Assembly (NCBI GenBank): GCA_032622095.1
Contig: CP136065.1
Span: forward strand, 61,115,094 to 61,179,093
DNA: 64,000 nucleotides
Reading direction: 5' to 3'
From: Siphonodentalium dalli
Taxonomy: Eukaryota > Mollusca > Scaphopoda > Gadilida > Siphonodentaliidae
The notes below the pieces were generated by a model. That model was not told where the DNA came from. It saw only the letters and a program-made list of their open reading frames with translations, and made no database searches. Positions 12,802 through 23,755 of this stretch are shown one piece after another. Both the position numbers and the translations under genes were made by a program. The stretch's first letter is position 1, and every line of letters starts with the position of its first letter.

Positions 12802-13699
12802 CTGCAGTAAGAATGATAGGTATTTTGTAAGAAAGTAAAACAATTATTTTAAAAGACTTATTTCTATCTCCAATGTATATAAACATATGCTATATACATA
12901 CCACAATTGAAATACCCATTAGTGTGCTTCGATGGTACTCTCTGTTTATCACCAAGGTATTGTGGTAGCCATCGCAGAACAGAAATAATACATTGTTGGG
13001 CATACAGTGAAATTTGGTTTATAACTGGCTTAGAAAATATTATCCCCATCCTCATTCCATAAACACATGCTATCTAATTTGATAACTCAATTTTTCATAA
13101 ATTGTCAACTATAGTTATCATGACATGCTCTTCACCTGTATAGATGTTGGTATGAATTTGTTGATCGGTTTTGAAAATGTTAACTATTCTATACATGCCA
13201 TAGCCACATGTTGCCAGACATAATAACTTATCTAGTTATGTTTCATATGTAGTTTTATGATGACACCACCCTCACAAAATGAGCTTAAGCGTTCTGATCA
13301 AGTTCTGGTTCTGGTTCATAATCACTATTAACAACTTCGGGACAACCCGCCCTCATTTATCGGGACAACCCGCTCCCAAAATAGCATAGGGGCGGGTTGT
13401 CTCGGGGGCGGGTAGTCCCGTTCCCGAATATATTAAATTATTAATCCTGCCCATCCATTCCATAGACACATGGTATCCGATGTGATAACTCTAATATTTT
13501 TCACCTGTCATTGTCATATTTCATATTTATTATGCACACTCTTCATCTGTATTGATTCTGTATCTATTGATTGATTTTGAAAATATTATCTTTTCTACCC
13601 ATGCCATATATAGGCACATGTTATCCGAAACAGTAACTTATCTGATCATTCTCATATTCCATTTTCTAGTTTATTGTGTAAAACCCCCATACGGGTATG
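12802..13699 (-). other. Cadherin intron 2, proximal part; GC-rich hairpin at 13335-13430
   Basis: Intronic sequence upstream of exon 3. At about 13338-13428 there are direct and inverted copies of CGGGACAACCCGC: two forward and two inverted, the last degenerate. They flank CCCAAAATAGCAT and form a GC-rich fold in otherwise A+T-rich DNA. No exon is recognised. Confidence 0.6.
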
Positions 13700-14112
13700 T
13701 TAAAGACATATGTACTTGTTCGGGTACGCGAAAACATGAACGTAAATGATATATATACATCGCTAGCGAAACTGATAAGATAGTATCCAGGAGCTATGCC
13801 AACTGTAGGAATTTAGCATTCTACTAACATCACCGTAAATCTGAAGCAAATCGACTGTACTCCATAGAAAACATCGTCTGAACAACGCTCAATTGTAAAT
13901 ATTTACTACTCGATTCGGGACGCATCAATTGGCGATAAACTAACGAAAATGATATCGCCATGGAGTCACTGCATTTAATTAATATATAAGAATGACGGTG
14001 TTTATTGTTAATTTGGATATAATATTTGTAAAAATACCTACTTTGAACACGATTAATCTACATTTCTATTTGATCACGTACCCTACTGGAGTGTTTCACA
14101 TCACCTGTTTAA

Positions 14113-14626
14113 AGGTGGATTATCTTTTTGTAAACATGTATTATATATTTACCGGGGTAGAAAATATTAGATCTCAATCGAAGACTCCTGTCCGGAAATG
14201 CTTCTATCGATTGATATTCATTTTATTTAGAATATTTTCTGATCTAAAAAGGTGTGGTTGTTTAGCTAACGAACAATAGTGGTTACTGTTAATAGAGACC
14301 AGAAATTTTATGGTGTAATTTTGTCACAAATAAACATTAATTATACTCATTATCGCTTATACCTATGAATAAAACAACCAATCAATCTGGGACATTTGAC
14401 TTTCGGTACGTAGCCATAGGAACAGCCTAATGCTCTCTATCGTTATATGGTATCACCCGAATGGTCTGTTCTAAAAATAGACAAATAAACGGTTCCAATA
14501 AAATATTCGAAATAAAATCAATATTAATTTATAGAAGCCTTTCCGGACAGGGGTCTTCAGTTCATATTTATTATTTTATACCCACACAACTATTTCAAAT
14601 TTGTTATTTATAGAGATAATCCATCT
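14113..14626. mobile_element. TTAA-flanked MITE, family F
   Basis: 514 bp, starting AGGTGGATTATCT and ending GATAATCCATCT, with TTAA at 14109-14112 and 14627-14630. The inner parts also pair: AGACTCCTGTCCGGAAATGC at about 14182-14201 against an inverted match near 14544-14562. It is therefore a foldback-like MITE. It lies in the cadherin intron between exons 2 and 3, next to the left arm of the family G segment. There is no coding content. Confidence 0.78.
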
Positions 14627-15036
14627 TTAACCCATGCAATGATGCACGTAGACGTTTAACACGTGTGTATATTCTAGTCTTATGCCATATAACGTTTCTT
14701 TCCCCATCATCTTCACTTTTCGTGTACAGGTGTTTATATTTAGTTCCGGATTGTTGATTTTGATTGTGATCTGCTGATCTTTTATTCAACCGAGCTGTCC
14801 ATATTCATTTGAAAATTGGCTCGATCAAGCCAGAATGTAACTGACAAACATTTATACTAAAAAATCCTTTAATTGCGAAAATATACGTGATGGCAGCGGT
14901 CAGATTAGCGTCACGAGGGGACTGAACCTTGCCTTGCAGCTTGGCAATTCCCCAATGGTAATTGTCTACATGTATTTGACCTTGGAATGCATGGCACCTT
15001 TAACATGCCCTCCTACTTTAAATCTATTTATCTTAA

Positions 15037-15498
15037 AGGCCCACTTAATTTTCGAACCTCCAGATAATTTTGTATAAAATATATGCCATATTATATACCA
15101 TTTGAAAGAGGAAGCTCCAAAACATTGTATTATCAACTTATTTGGTCCAATAAACTGCGAACATATTGTTTTTATTGAGATATCGACTTGGTGTTTTGTG
15201 CTAAAGTTTCTTTATCTTCACTTAAAGGGGAATAACTCTATATCTTAAGGTAAAGAGTTATTCCTCTTTCATTGAAAATACATTATTAGTTTGAATTCTG
15301 TTGCATTCTGGGAGCCAAAACTTGGGCAACCTTCTATGATTTCAGCTGTTTTCTATTTCTCTATGGGCATCTTCTGAGACACAGACGTTTCAAATGTTGA
15401 TGATTTATATTGTTTTAATTATATTTTATGGCATAGATTGCTATTAAAACTGTATATCAAGGCACTATAAAAAATAATCGGGGACTCGAAAATTAAAT
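15037..15498. mobile_element. TTAA MITE, family E, 3'-truncated copy
   Basis: It starts AGGCCCACTTAATTTTCGAA after TTAA (15033-15036). It matches the complete copy at 57172-57671 along its length, for example GAAAGAGGAAGCTCCAAAAC in both. The far end stops at GGGACTCGAAAATTAA without the final AGTGGGCCTTTAA. An internal palindrome at about 15224-15272 (AAAGGGGAATAACTCTAT and its inverted partner) is kept in both copies. Confidence 0.8.
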
Positions 15499-15712
15499 CA
15501 TTGTTGAGTCCAAATAAATTGACACAATTGCATGCTTGATATAAATATTTCCCTGAATCCCTGTTAATGATAACCTGTTAATCAATTCCTCGCTGACATC
15601 AAATGGATTTCAATTAGTTTAGTTGCAACTTTTATAAGATTTTCTATAAAACTTGTCATCGAGGTCACGTGAAATTGGTAACAACTTATACTAAAATTAA
15701 ACCACAACCAAC

Positions 15713-15790
15713 CTGCTGGGTCTGTCTCGGTCACGCTCGAAAACTGATCGATAGAGATTCCAGTACATGGCGTGAGTTGAGATCCTGTTT
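15713..15790 (-). CDS. Cadherin gene, coding exon 2 (mature N-terminus)
   Basis: 78 nt: two bases finishing a split Glu codon, 25 codons, and one base of the split Gly codon. The acceptor is CTTTTTAG before AAACAGG, and the donor is CCCAGCAG then gttggt. The frame reads TGSQLTPCTGISIDQFSSV then TETDPA. Another frame is also open, but only this one joins exon 1 (phase 1) and exon 3 (phase 1) into continuous protein. It gives DPAG-HVIFTG across the junction, a plausible first strand region of EC1. The one cysteine lies just after the signal peptide. Confidence 0.85.
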
Positions 15791-16033
15791 CTAAAAAGAT
15801 AAATAAGTAGTTTATTAAGATTACCTAACATAATATCGACGGTCCACGCACATCTTGGGTTTCAAGGATTATGCATATCAGTGCATTTGTCTTTTCGAAT
15901 TATTCGTTTGAAGTCAATTGCATATGCGTGACCACGTACATCGGATTGCATTACATCGCCGAATTGGACAGAATATATAGTAGTACCCTGAGCACCGTTG
16001 TCATGGCGTTATGTGCCAAGTAAAATATCTTAC

Positions 16034-16100
16034 CTTCAAAGACGATCAAACACGCCAATAACACAAACAGATCCCGTTTAACAGTGGTATGGTGATCCAT
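16034..16100 (-). CDS. Cadherin gene, coding exon 1 (start codon and signal peptide)
   Basis: 67 coding nt: 22 codons plus the first base of a split Glu codon, then a gtaaga donor. The protein starts MDHHTTVKRD followed by LFVLLACLIVFE, a basic-then-hydrophobic signal peptide, so the product is secreted or a type I membrane protein. An in-frame TAG lies 12 nt upstream of the ATG, so this is the first usable Met in this frame of the exon. With the next five exons it encodes 224 residues. No TATA box or transcription start can be assigned. The exon lies inside the TTAA-bounded inverted-repeat segment described separately. Confidence 0.85.
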
Positions 16101-16160
16101 TCTAATAGTATGCTATGTCCCCTTTGGCATTCCTTGCGAACAATTCCCCGTTCCCTCCAT
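16101..16160 (-). other. Possible 5' UTR of the cadherin mRNA with a 15-codon upstream ORF
   Basis: A good acceptor, CATTTTGTTGCAG, ends at 16161 on the minus strand. The next bases are ATGGAGGGAACGGGG, a short upstream frame of 15 codons that stops at TAG (16113-16115), 12 nt before the main ATG and in the same frame. If the acceptor is used, the 5' UTR is spliced and an upstream ORF precedes the cadherin start. This is inferred from sequence only. Confidence 0.45.
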
Positions 16161-16649
16161 CTGCAACAAAATGACATGGTTTGGAACAGAACGAGCCTTA
16201 ACCTTATTAAAGTTACATCGCAAATTATCCCTTCAACATAGTACGCAATGATAACGACGCGGATGTATGCTGCTTCTTACAATGTATAAAGATATCTTTC
16301 CAACAGTCGGGTGATCAAATAGAATTGGAGAATAATCTTGTTCAAAGTATAGTTCTTTTACAAATATTATATGTAAATTGACAACACACACCATCATTTT
16401 TATATATTAATTAAATGCAATGACTGCCGATGGCAAAATCGTTTTCGTTAGTTTAGATGCGTCCCGAATCAAGTAATAAATATTTACAATTGAGCATATT
16501 TCAGACGATGTTTTCTTTGGAGTGTTACGGTCGATTTAGTTGAGATTTTCAGCGATGTTAGTAGAATGCTACATTCCTCCGGTTGACATAGCACCTGAAT
16601 ATTAATTTATCAGTTTCACGCACCCGAACAAGTACATAATATGTCTTTA

Positions 16650-19600
16650 AAGATAAGGCCATATTTAGATCAGTACTATAATGTTAATTCAAAATCAATC
16701 TTTCAATAACGCATATATGTATATATATTTGTAATAATAGTTGTTTTTGTTTGGGAACAAAAATGCAAACGTGCCTTCAAAGGGGAGTTCTATATAGTCG
16801 TTGGATGTGGTGCTGGCCCACTGGGAAGAATGTAGACCAGGTCATATCGGTTGGGATGATGCAAGCTGTTGTGGACCGAGAGGACGTGGTCTAGGAAGAA
16901 TATATCAACGACCGTTGAAAAAAATAAATACTTTGTTTAAGTTGTCTAATCAGGACCGCGTGGTTTGGGCAGCATGAAACCACTATTATATCATTTTAAA
17001 AATGCATTACATGTTTCCTTATATCTCACTAGTGATGAACAGTCGCATGATTCCCGCCAACTTGGCTTCGCGCCAACAAAATGACTTTAAATTAATTCAG
17101 GCGGAATAATACTATTTCGAAAAGACGTGCATGACATCAACACCAGACATTGCAAAATTATTGCTTTGTTCATTAAAGTTAAACTATTGTCCAACTGCGT
17201 TGCACTAACGAAAATAGACACAAAAACAGAGGCAACTCGGGGACTATATTTTCTGTCGCCAGCCTGAGCGCGCAATTCTGTCGTATACATATGGTTGTGA
17301 AGCGTCTCAGCCAACGCCGTGCATGTATGCATTTTACATGCATTTTGCAGCTTCTTTTCAAGATTTTGATTTGTTAAAAAGGCACAAAGCTCTACGTTTT
17401 TTTTTCATGTGATATACAAGACCTTCAACTCGTTATGTTGGAATATAAGATTTTATGAATCTCGTTTCGATAAATTTGATTCACAATTCGTCTACGACTC
17501 GCTGTGAATCAAATTGATCAAACCCGTTTCATAAAATCTTACATCCCAACATAACTCGTTCGAGATCCTCTATAATTCATCGGTAGCCATTACCTTCGTG
17601 AAGCGACTTGTGCGAATTAAGAGAACTAATATAGGTTTAATGTGCTGGGAGTTTCACTGTTTCCTTGATACGATGTTTGCTTGCTAATAGATTTTATGTC
17701 AACCATTTGATTTATGATGTTTGTTCAGCTATCGGGGTTTGTTGTAGACTTATTAACTATTCCCCGCATTCAAACGGATTGCAACAAAGGTTATTAGTAT
17801 GAGGCAAGTCGTCTCAAACGAAAACACACATTCGTGTATGTATACATATAACTTTCAGTTATTGACAACGTGTAATTACTTTCATTAGTAATGAAAATAA
17901 TCATCAAATCTGTGATATAAACACACCAGAGAGACAGAGACAACGTTACTCTATATAGATATCCCAAATACAGCATTTCAGTTACCGCCTTATATACACA
18001 ACCAGTCAATGTACATTGCTGATAGCGGAATGACACCTGTTGTTTTCTGGTAATAACTGAGAATTTGATTACAAAATGATGCTGGACATTTGCAGAATGA
18101 TGTTCCCAGAGGGTGAATTTAGTGACGCTATACCCATCACAACGGGCTAGCGTCACCAATTTCATCACATGTGGACCTCATTCTGCAATATGCATGGTCT
18201 CATTTTCAATGGGAGACTTAGACACGGATTTAAGTTCCCAGAAGATGGTGATGTGCACCCATCGGGTACGTCGATTATGCTTTGTGTGGGATTTTCTTGA
18301 TCTTGAACAGTTGCCACTCTGTGGGGATTTAGGAGCATGCATGATTGTGAACTACCCCCATATCTGGTCCCAACAAGTGTTGTCAGCATAGATTTATTGA
18401 AGGCAACTAACCTCGTAAATCATTGTCGCTCGAATGATCGGTGTTTCGCCGATTGCGACAAGACTTTTTTTGAAAGTGGCAAAATTTCCAATTAAGCGAC
18501 TTTCAGAAGAAGGTTAGAAAATTCCCACATTTTGGCATCTGATCACGATCAAGAAAATCCCACGCAGTAATAAGGCCGGGACACGCATAAGAAACACGGA
18601 TCACGCAGTTATCCGATTAACACGCAATTCTATTGAGCGTCAAAGCTGAATGTTTGTGATTTTTGAAAATGGCAAATTTTCCAATCAAGCGAAGAAGGTT
18701 AGAAAATCTTTATTTTAGAACATTATTTATGGTCTTTCTAAATGAAATAATCATTACATTTCACGAATCAAGTTTAATTAAGTATCCTCTCATGATCTTC
18801 AGATATTATATGGATATATATGAACTGCACTTCTAAAAAAAATCAATTGTACAGAAGTTCTTGTTATCTGACAAAGGTGATTTTTAAAATTATTTTTCAT
18901 GACATAAAAGTAAAATAAATGAGGTTATAATTTCTAACGGGTTGGTTGTTCTTAATTATTGTGTCACAATATGGCCTGTACCAAATTTTACAATGCAATT
19001 ATTTCTGACATTTGAGAAAATCCATTTTGAAATACAGGATATTTTGGTAAATGTGCATCTGACATTTATATGGATTCAACACGCATATTATACTCACTGT
19101 GCGCGTCTGTTAGTGATCCATCGTGGTAGACGATGAAGCGGACAACACGATACAATATTCCTCAACGTTTAAACAAAGTGGCTAAATTCCTTGTGGGATT
19201 GAACAGGTATATTTATTCAAAAGTGAACACTCCCTATATAGTGGCCATAAAAGTGACAATCAACAAAGATATTCGCAACAAGCAGTAGTCTGCTATGGTG
19301 ACGGGCTGATAAGTGATATGGCCACTCGAATCTCCACTGTGTGCGTACAGTATTGCCTGTGTGCTCCCCTGTTCTGTTGGACATCAACAGGGCCCGAAGA
19401 TTGCAAACATAATCATTAAAGCAACACTCAAACTCACTATGGGGAAATTCTTCGATTACAACTATGTATATATGTGGTGCTTTCTAAAATTCCGTGGTAT
19501 TTTGGTTATACACACAAATGCAGTGTCGATATCTTATTGACAGAAAAACTTATATAAGAATACAAAACGTAATTTGCTCGATTTTCAATTGTATGGGATT

Positions 19601-19723
19601 ATGAAAGAAGTGTGCATCATTTGCATGATATCTGGCGATGGATATTTTAAATGGAACAAAAGAAACTTTTTTCACCAACATTTATCAGTTTGGGTTAACA
19701 TGGCCTGATGTGGCGTTAAACTA
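16650..19723. other. Intergenic stretch, nothing coding recognised; palindrome near 17430-17560
   Basis: No gene is supported. A palindromic segment at about 17430-17562 pairs CGTTATGTTGGAATATAAGA and ATTTTATGAA with inverted partners TTCATAAAATCTTACATCCC and AACATAACTCG, with a second inner pair TTTGATTCACA / TGTGAATCAAA. This looks like a small foldback MITE. Related short phrases (GAAGGTTAGAAAAT) recur at about 18508 and 18685. The 124-aa minus-strand frame at 17794-18168 has no recognisable features. Confidence 0.6.
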
Positions 19724-19727
19724 TTAA

Positions 19728-20165
19728 AGGTACTCAATACGATTCGATGGTCCCCATACCATCAGATTCCAACAACAACAACAACAAATGTTTTTGAAAT
19801 GCCGCTTCCGTTATCAGAATCGAATAATTGTCCAACAATAATGCTAACCACAGTCAACTATAGTATAAAATTGCAAAAACTTATTTATCAACATTTTGGT
19901 CAACGGTTTATCAAATATCTGACATAAAAAAGCCACTTTATTTTGGAGTTATCTATCTTCATTCGCAATTTGGTCCGAGGCCGTGTTCTCGCCGACTGTT
20001 TACTGGGCCATTTAAAATTATCGGTGGTTTAAAAACATAAATTTCAAACATCGATATCTGATCAGTCAGAGCTTTGATGGGTGGGCTCCTCGGCTCGAAT
20101 CAAATATTGTTTACCCCCGAAGCCAAGGAAATTGTAATTTGCAAGCGTTAATTCGGATTATGCAT
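19728..20165. mobile_element. TTAA MITE, family A copy, one end lost
   Basis: It begins AGGTACTCAATACGATTCGA after TTAA (19724-19727). It has the family A inner sequence: CAGATTCCAACAACAACAAC, TTATCAACATTTTG, then TCGGCTCGAATCAAATATTG. The far end (GGATTATGCATCTCAAG) no longer matches the expected GATTGAGTACCTTTAA. It forms part of the tandemly duplicated block described next. Confidence 0.75.
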
Positions 20166-22810
20166 CTCAAGCAATATATATAACTGGGATTGTCCATGCC
20201 TTTTGAGATAAAGCCGGCTGGTAATGTTACGGAACATAACACTTGAGTAGCGATCCGAGAGAGATAACTCTATAATAACAACCAACCTGGTCTTGATTTA
20301 TTTTGAGAAACCGAAAATGAAAGCATGCAATTATCAAAGTTACTCCCTGCCACTTTTCTCCGAAAAGAACAGGACAAGATACAACCCATCATCGAAATCA
20401 AACCGAAGATTTATCATTATCGTATATAAGGTGTTGAAAGGTGAATGTTTTGATACCGTGATTATTTATGGTAAGTTCAAAATCATCTTCAAAGTTGCAA
20501 ACCCATGTTAGCTGTGGAAAGCCGTTTTCACATTTTCTATTTGTTTAGACTTAAGTGCAAATATTTGCACTTAAGTGCAGATATTAATCTACGATCGCCC
20601 GATGACAGGATTTCTGAAAGATATCTCTTGATACTCTCCATATAGATTCAATTTATGAGGGAGGGAAAGCGGTAACATTTGAATGGAGAATTCAGTGTTA
20701 GTTTTCGGGAAAAGATTACTCAATACTCACAAAGCGCAGAAGACCGCTTCATGAAAGTTGGAAAGTGTGAAAATGTTGAGTGACAACGCAAAGTGGATTT
20801 TTTATTTTATTTTGCGACATTTGAATTTTGATGGAAATATTTGTAAACAATCATGTACTGTTGACCTAATAGTATTCCAAATGTCGAAAATCAAAATTCA
20901 GCTCTGCGTTGTCACCAGATAAGCATTCAACCTTTGCAATAAGATATTATATGATCTCTTATGCTTTGCTTTGCAGTTATCAGAACCGATTAATTGCCAA
21001 AAAATAATGCTAACTAAAGTCAACTATAGTATAAAATTGTCCAAAACCTGTTATTTATCAACATTTTGTTCAACGAAGTTTTGCCGGTTTGTCAAATATC
21101 TGACACAAAAATGCCACTTGATTTTAGAGTTATCCATCTTCATCCGCAATTTGGTCAGAGAAATTCTTCTCGTCGACTGTTAACTGGGCCACATAAAATT
21201 AAAATAATAGAAGTCAAACATCGATATCTGATCACTCTGAGCTTTGATGAGTGGTTTCCTCGACTCGAATGAAATACCCCCGAAGCCAAGGAAATAGTAA
21301 TTTAGGAGCGTTAAATGAACTTAAATCGGATTGAGGACCTACCGAATAAATAGCCGTCTGGTAAGTCACGGAACACAAAGCAGAGTAGCGATCCGAGAGC
21401 GATAACTCTATAATAACAACGACCTGCATGGTCTTCTTGATCTATTTTGAGAAACCGAAAATGAATGCACCCAATTATCAAAGTTGCTTCCTGCTACTGC
21501 TACAGATGCAGTATATAATTTGAATAGCCGGTTTGTTTATTGTACGATGTTATTTCCAGTTACAACCCATCGAAATCAAACCGAAGATGAATCATTATCG
21601 TAAGGTGTTGTGATGTGAATGTTTTGATACCGTGATTATTTGTGGTAAACTGAAAAATCATCGTTCAAGTCGCAAACCCATATTACCTATGGCAAGCCGT
21701 TTTCACATTTTCGATTTATTTAGACTTAAGGAGATTAAGTGACCAATTTTGAATGGGGATTTCCATGCAAATCTCCCCAGCAAAAGTTATATATGAGGCA
21801 ATTGTCTCAGGGGGGGGGGGGGGGGTCGGAAAAAAAATTCAGGCACGTATGGCATTTTTTCCCTTTCGATCATTTTTTGTACCCACCCACCCCCACCGCC
21901 AAATTTTTTTCCGTTTTCGGCAGTTTTTTCCGACCATTTTTTTTACACCCACCTCCCCCTTTTAACACTAAAACGGAGATTTGCGGGGGGAAATTCACTG
22001 TAAACAGCTGTATATGAATTTCTGTGCATACTATTTATCATGGATGTTAAGATGGACATGTAAATAGGAATGAGTCATTTTGAGGTCATTCGGCCAAAAA
22101 AACATGGCTGCCAGCGGCCATCTTGGATTTCAAAATTTGCAACAAAATACAACACGATAACTGCCTGCAGTCAGTTTACAGTTAGAATTACATTATTTCT
22201 CTCATTCAAAGTGGGTTTGAAGCCCAACTCATTGCCAAAACACAAACAAACAAGCAGGAATTTTTTTTTTTAGTTGCGGAAAAAATTGCTTGTTGGTGGC
22301 TTTGACCACCCACCCACCCCGGCATACGTGCTGGAATTTTTTTTTCTCACCCCCCCCCCCCGATTGTCTCGGAACTAAAGCACCGGGCCATATCATTAAC
22401 AGAAATAACATTTAACTGGTGGCTGGGCTTGGTAAATTGGCAATTTTTGCTATAAATTAATTTTTGAGACTTTTTTTCTCGAAATACAACACTTGACCTA
22501 CTTTTGAAAAATCAATAAAAACTTTTTTTTTAAATAAACATTCTAAAAGGAACACATTCTAGGCCGACCCGCCAGATAAATGTGTATTGTTTTCAATACC
22601 GCACAAAGTCACACCCAGAAATATTTGCAAGTCTGTAACTTTTGCTGCGGAGATTTGCATGGAAATGCCCATTCAAAATTGGTCACTTGACCTCCCCATT
22701 AAGTGCAAATATTTGCTGAAGTACAAATAACCTACGGTCGCCCGATGACAGGATTTCAGAAAGATATATCTGATACTCTCCATAGATTCAACTTATGAGG
22801 GAGGTAAAGT
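19810..22810. repeat. Tandem segmental duplication; second copy split by an insertion
   Basis: Copy 1 is about 19810-20675. Copy 2 is 20975-21729 plus 22703-22810. Shared blocks in order include AATAATGCTAAC, CAACTATAGTATAAAATTG, GATAACTCTATAATAACAAC, AAATCAAACCGAAGAT, GAATGTTTTGATACCGTGAT and CGCCCGATGACAGGATTTC. Copy 1 has the uninterrupted 24-bp palindrome from TTAAGTGCAAAT to ATTTGCACTTAA at about 20552-20576. In copy 2 the family C element sits in the TTAA of that site. Divergence is moderate, so the duplication is not recent. Confidence 0.8.
21730..22698 (+). mobile_element. TTAA-flanked element, family C (969 bp)
   Basis: The ends are GGAGATTAAGTGACCAATTT and AAATTGGTCACTTGACCTCC (plus CCA), followed by long subterminal inverted matches including TTTCCATGCAAATCTCC. 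TTAA is at 21726-21729 and 22699-22702. The uninterrupted paralogue in copy 1 of the tandem duplication shows the empty site, so the TTAA duplication is directly visible. The body has long G and C runs, CACGTATGGCATTTTTTCCC and a CCCACCCACCCCCACC segment. Open frames of 60-92 aa inside are low complexity; no transposase is seen. Related copies lie at 32255-32850 and 58195-58725. Confidence 0.85.
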
Positions 22811-23106
22811 GGTAAATAAAAATGTATTGAGTCCATTGAATAAAATGGACTGCGTGCATGTGAGTGAATGGGGATTGCCACAATCAAACAATATTCTGAA
22901 CGATCGTGAAACTATATCGTCGAGACAAATACAATATCGCCACGTAATGAGTAGAGATGAACCTCGTCAGCCGCAATGGGTTAATTGGTCCAATAGACTC
23001 ATTGTGCGAGAAATGCAGCGGGCAACATGACTAGCTATGGCATAGTAATCAAAAGTAAACCATATTCAGAAATGGTACAACACCCTCAAGATAATAAGTA
23101 GGCATA

Positions 23107-23208
23107 ATTATGTCCCCTGGCGAAAATAACTAAAATACCAATATAGACTATACCGGTGGTATAGTCTATATTGGTATTTTAGTAATTTTCCCCAGGGGCC
23201 TGTGTTAT
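23107..23208. mobile_element. Short palindromic element with 8-bp flanking repeat (hAT-like)
   Basis: The core TAAAATACCAATATAGACTA, TACCGGTGGTA and TAGTCTATATTGGTATTTTA form a near-perfect hairpin. CCCCTGGCGAAAAT and ATTTTCCCCAGGGG flank it. TAGGCATA occurs on each side (23099-23106 and 23209-23216), consistent with an 8-bp target duplication as made by hAT transposases. It is 102 bp with no coding content. Confidence 0.6.
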
Positions 23209-23755
23209 TAGGCATATATAAAATATACTGGTTTATGAATGCACCACCTCAGAATTCCGTTAAAACAACTAATCCTTCAAATATTTCAACAACTGCGGTT
23301 TATCATTGAAGGTTTCTCATTCACCACACCAGAAAGCCTCCAAATGCGGACAAAAAAATCTAATAATCGGATTAAATACACCCAGATACTTCGCAATACA
23401 CCCTTTAGTCTACATTCCAACTGAGACATACTTCATCAGCAATGTTAGCTATTAATTTATGAATTGTGTTCCCGAAATACTGTCTTCAAGAGTGACACCA
23501 GCCATTGTTCACATCTAAATATCAAAATAACTTAATGCGGTCATAAAAGTTACATCCTGCAACAATCAGACATCCGCGATAAAACATCCGCGAAGATACA
23601 TCCACGAATATATACATCCTGCAAATAGTCTAACCGGTACACAATATAGCGAGTACGTTATTAATTAAAGTTAACCCATAGCAGGGAAGAATCCAGAGAT
23701 AATTTGGGGACGCCTGTTTTCCAGCAGAGGATACATGTATCCCCATATAACTTAA

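Larger units (their letters stand above)
13704..16646. mobile_element. TTAA-bounded segment with long terminal inverted repeats (family G)
   Basis: The left arm starts AGACATATGTACTTGTTCGG after TTAA (13700-13703). The right arm ends CCGAACAAGTACATAATATG then TCT, followed by TTAA (16647-16650). The arms are inverted copies over about 370-390 bp (13704-14095 against 16275-16646), including AAATATTTACTACTCGATTC and TTAATTAATATATAA-type tracts, at roughly 80-85% identity by eye. Coding exons 1 and 2 of the cadherin gene, a family F element and a family E copy lie between the arms. This could be one large element that carries the exons, or two independent inverted insertions on either side of them. 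Confidence 0.7.

Noticed and set aside
17794-18168. 124-aa minus-strand frame upstream of the cadherin gene
   Set aside because: Composition is that of random A+T-rich sequence, and no supporting splice or homology feature was seen.
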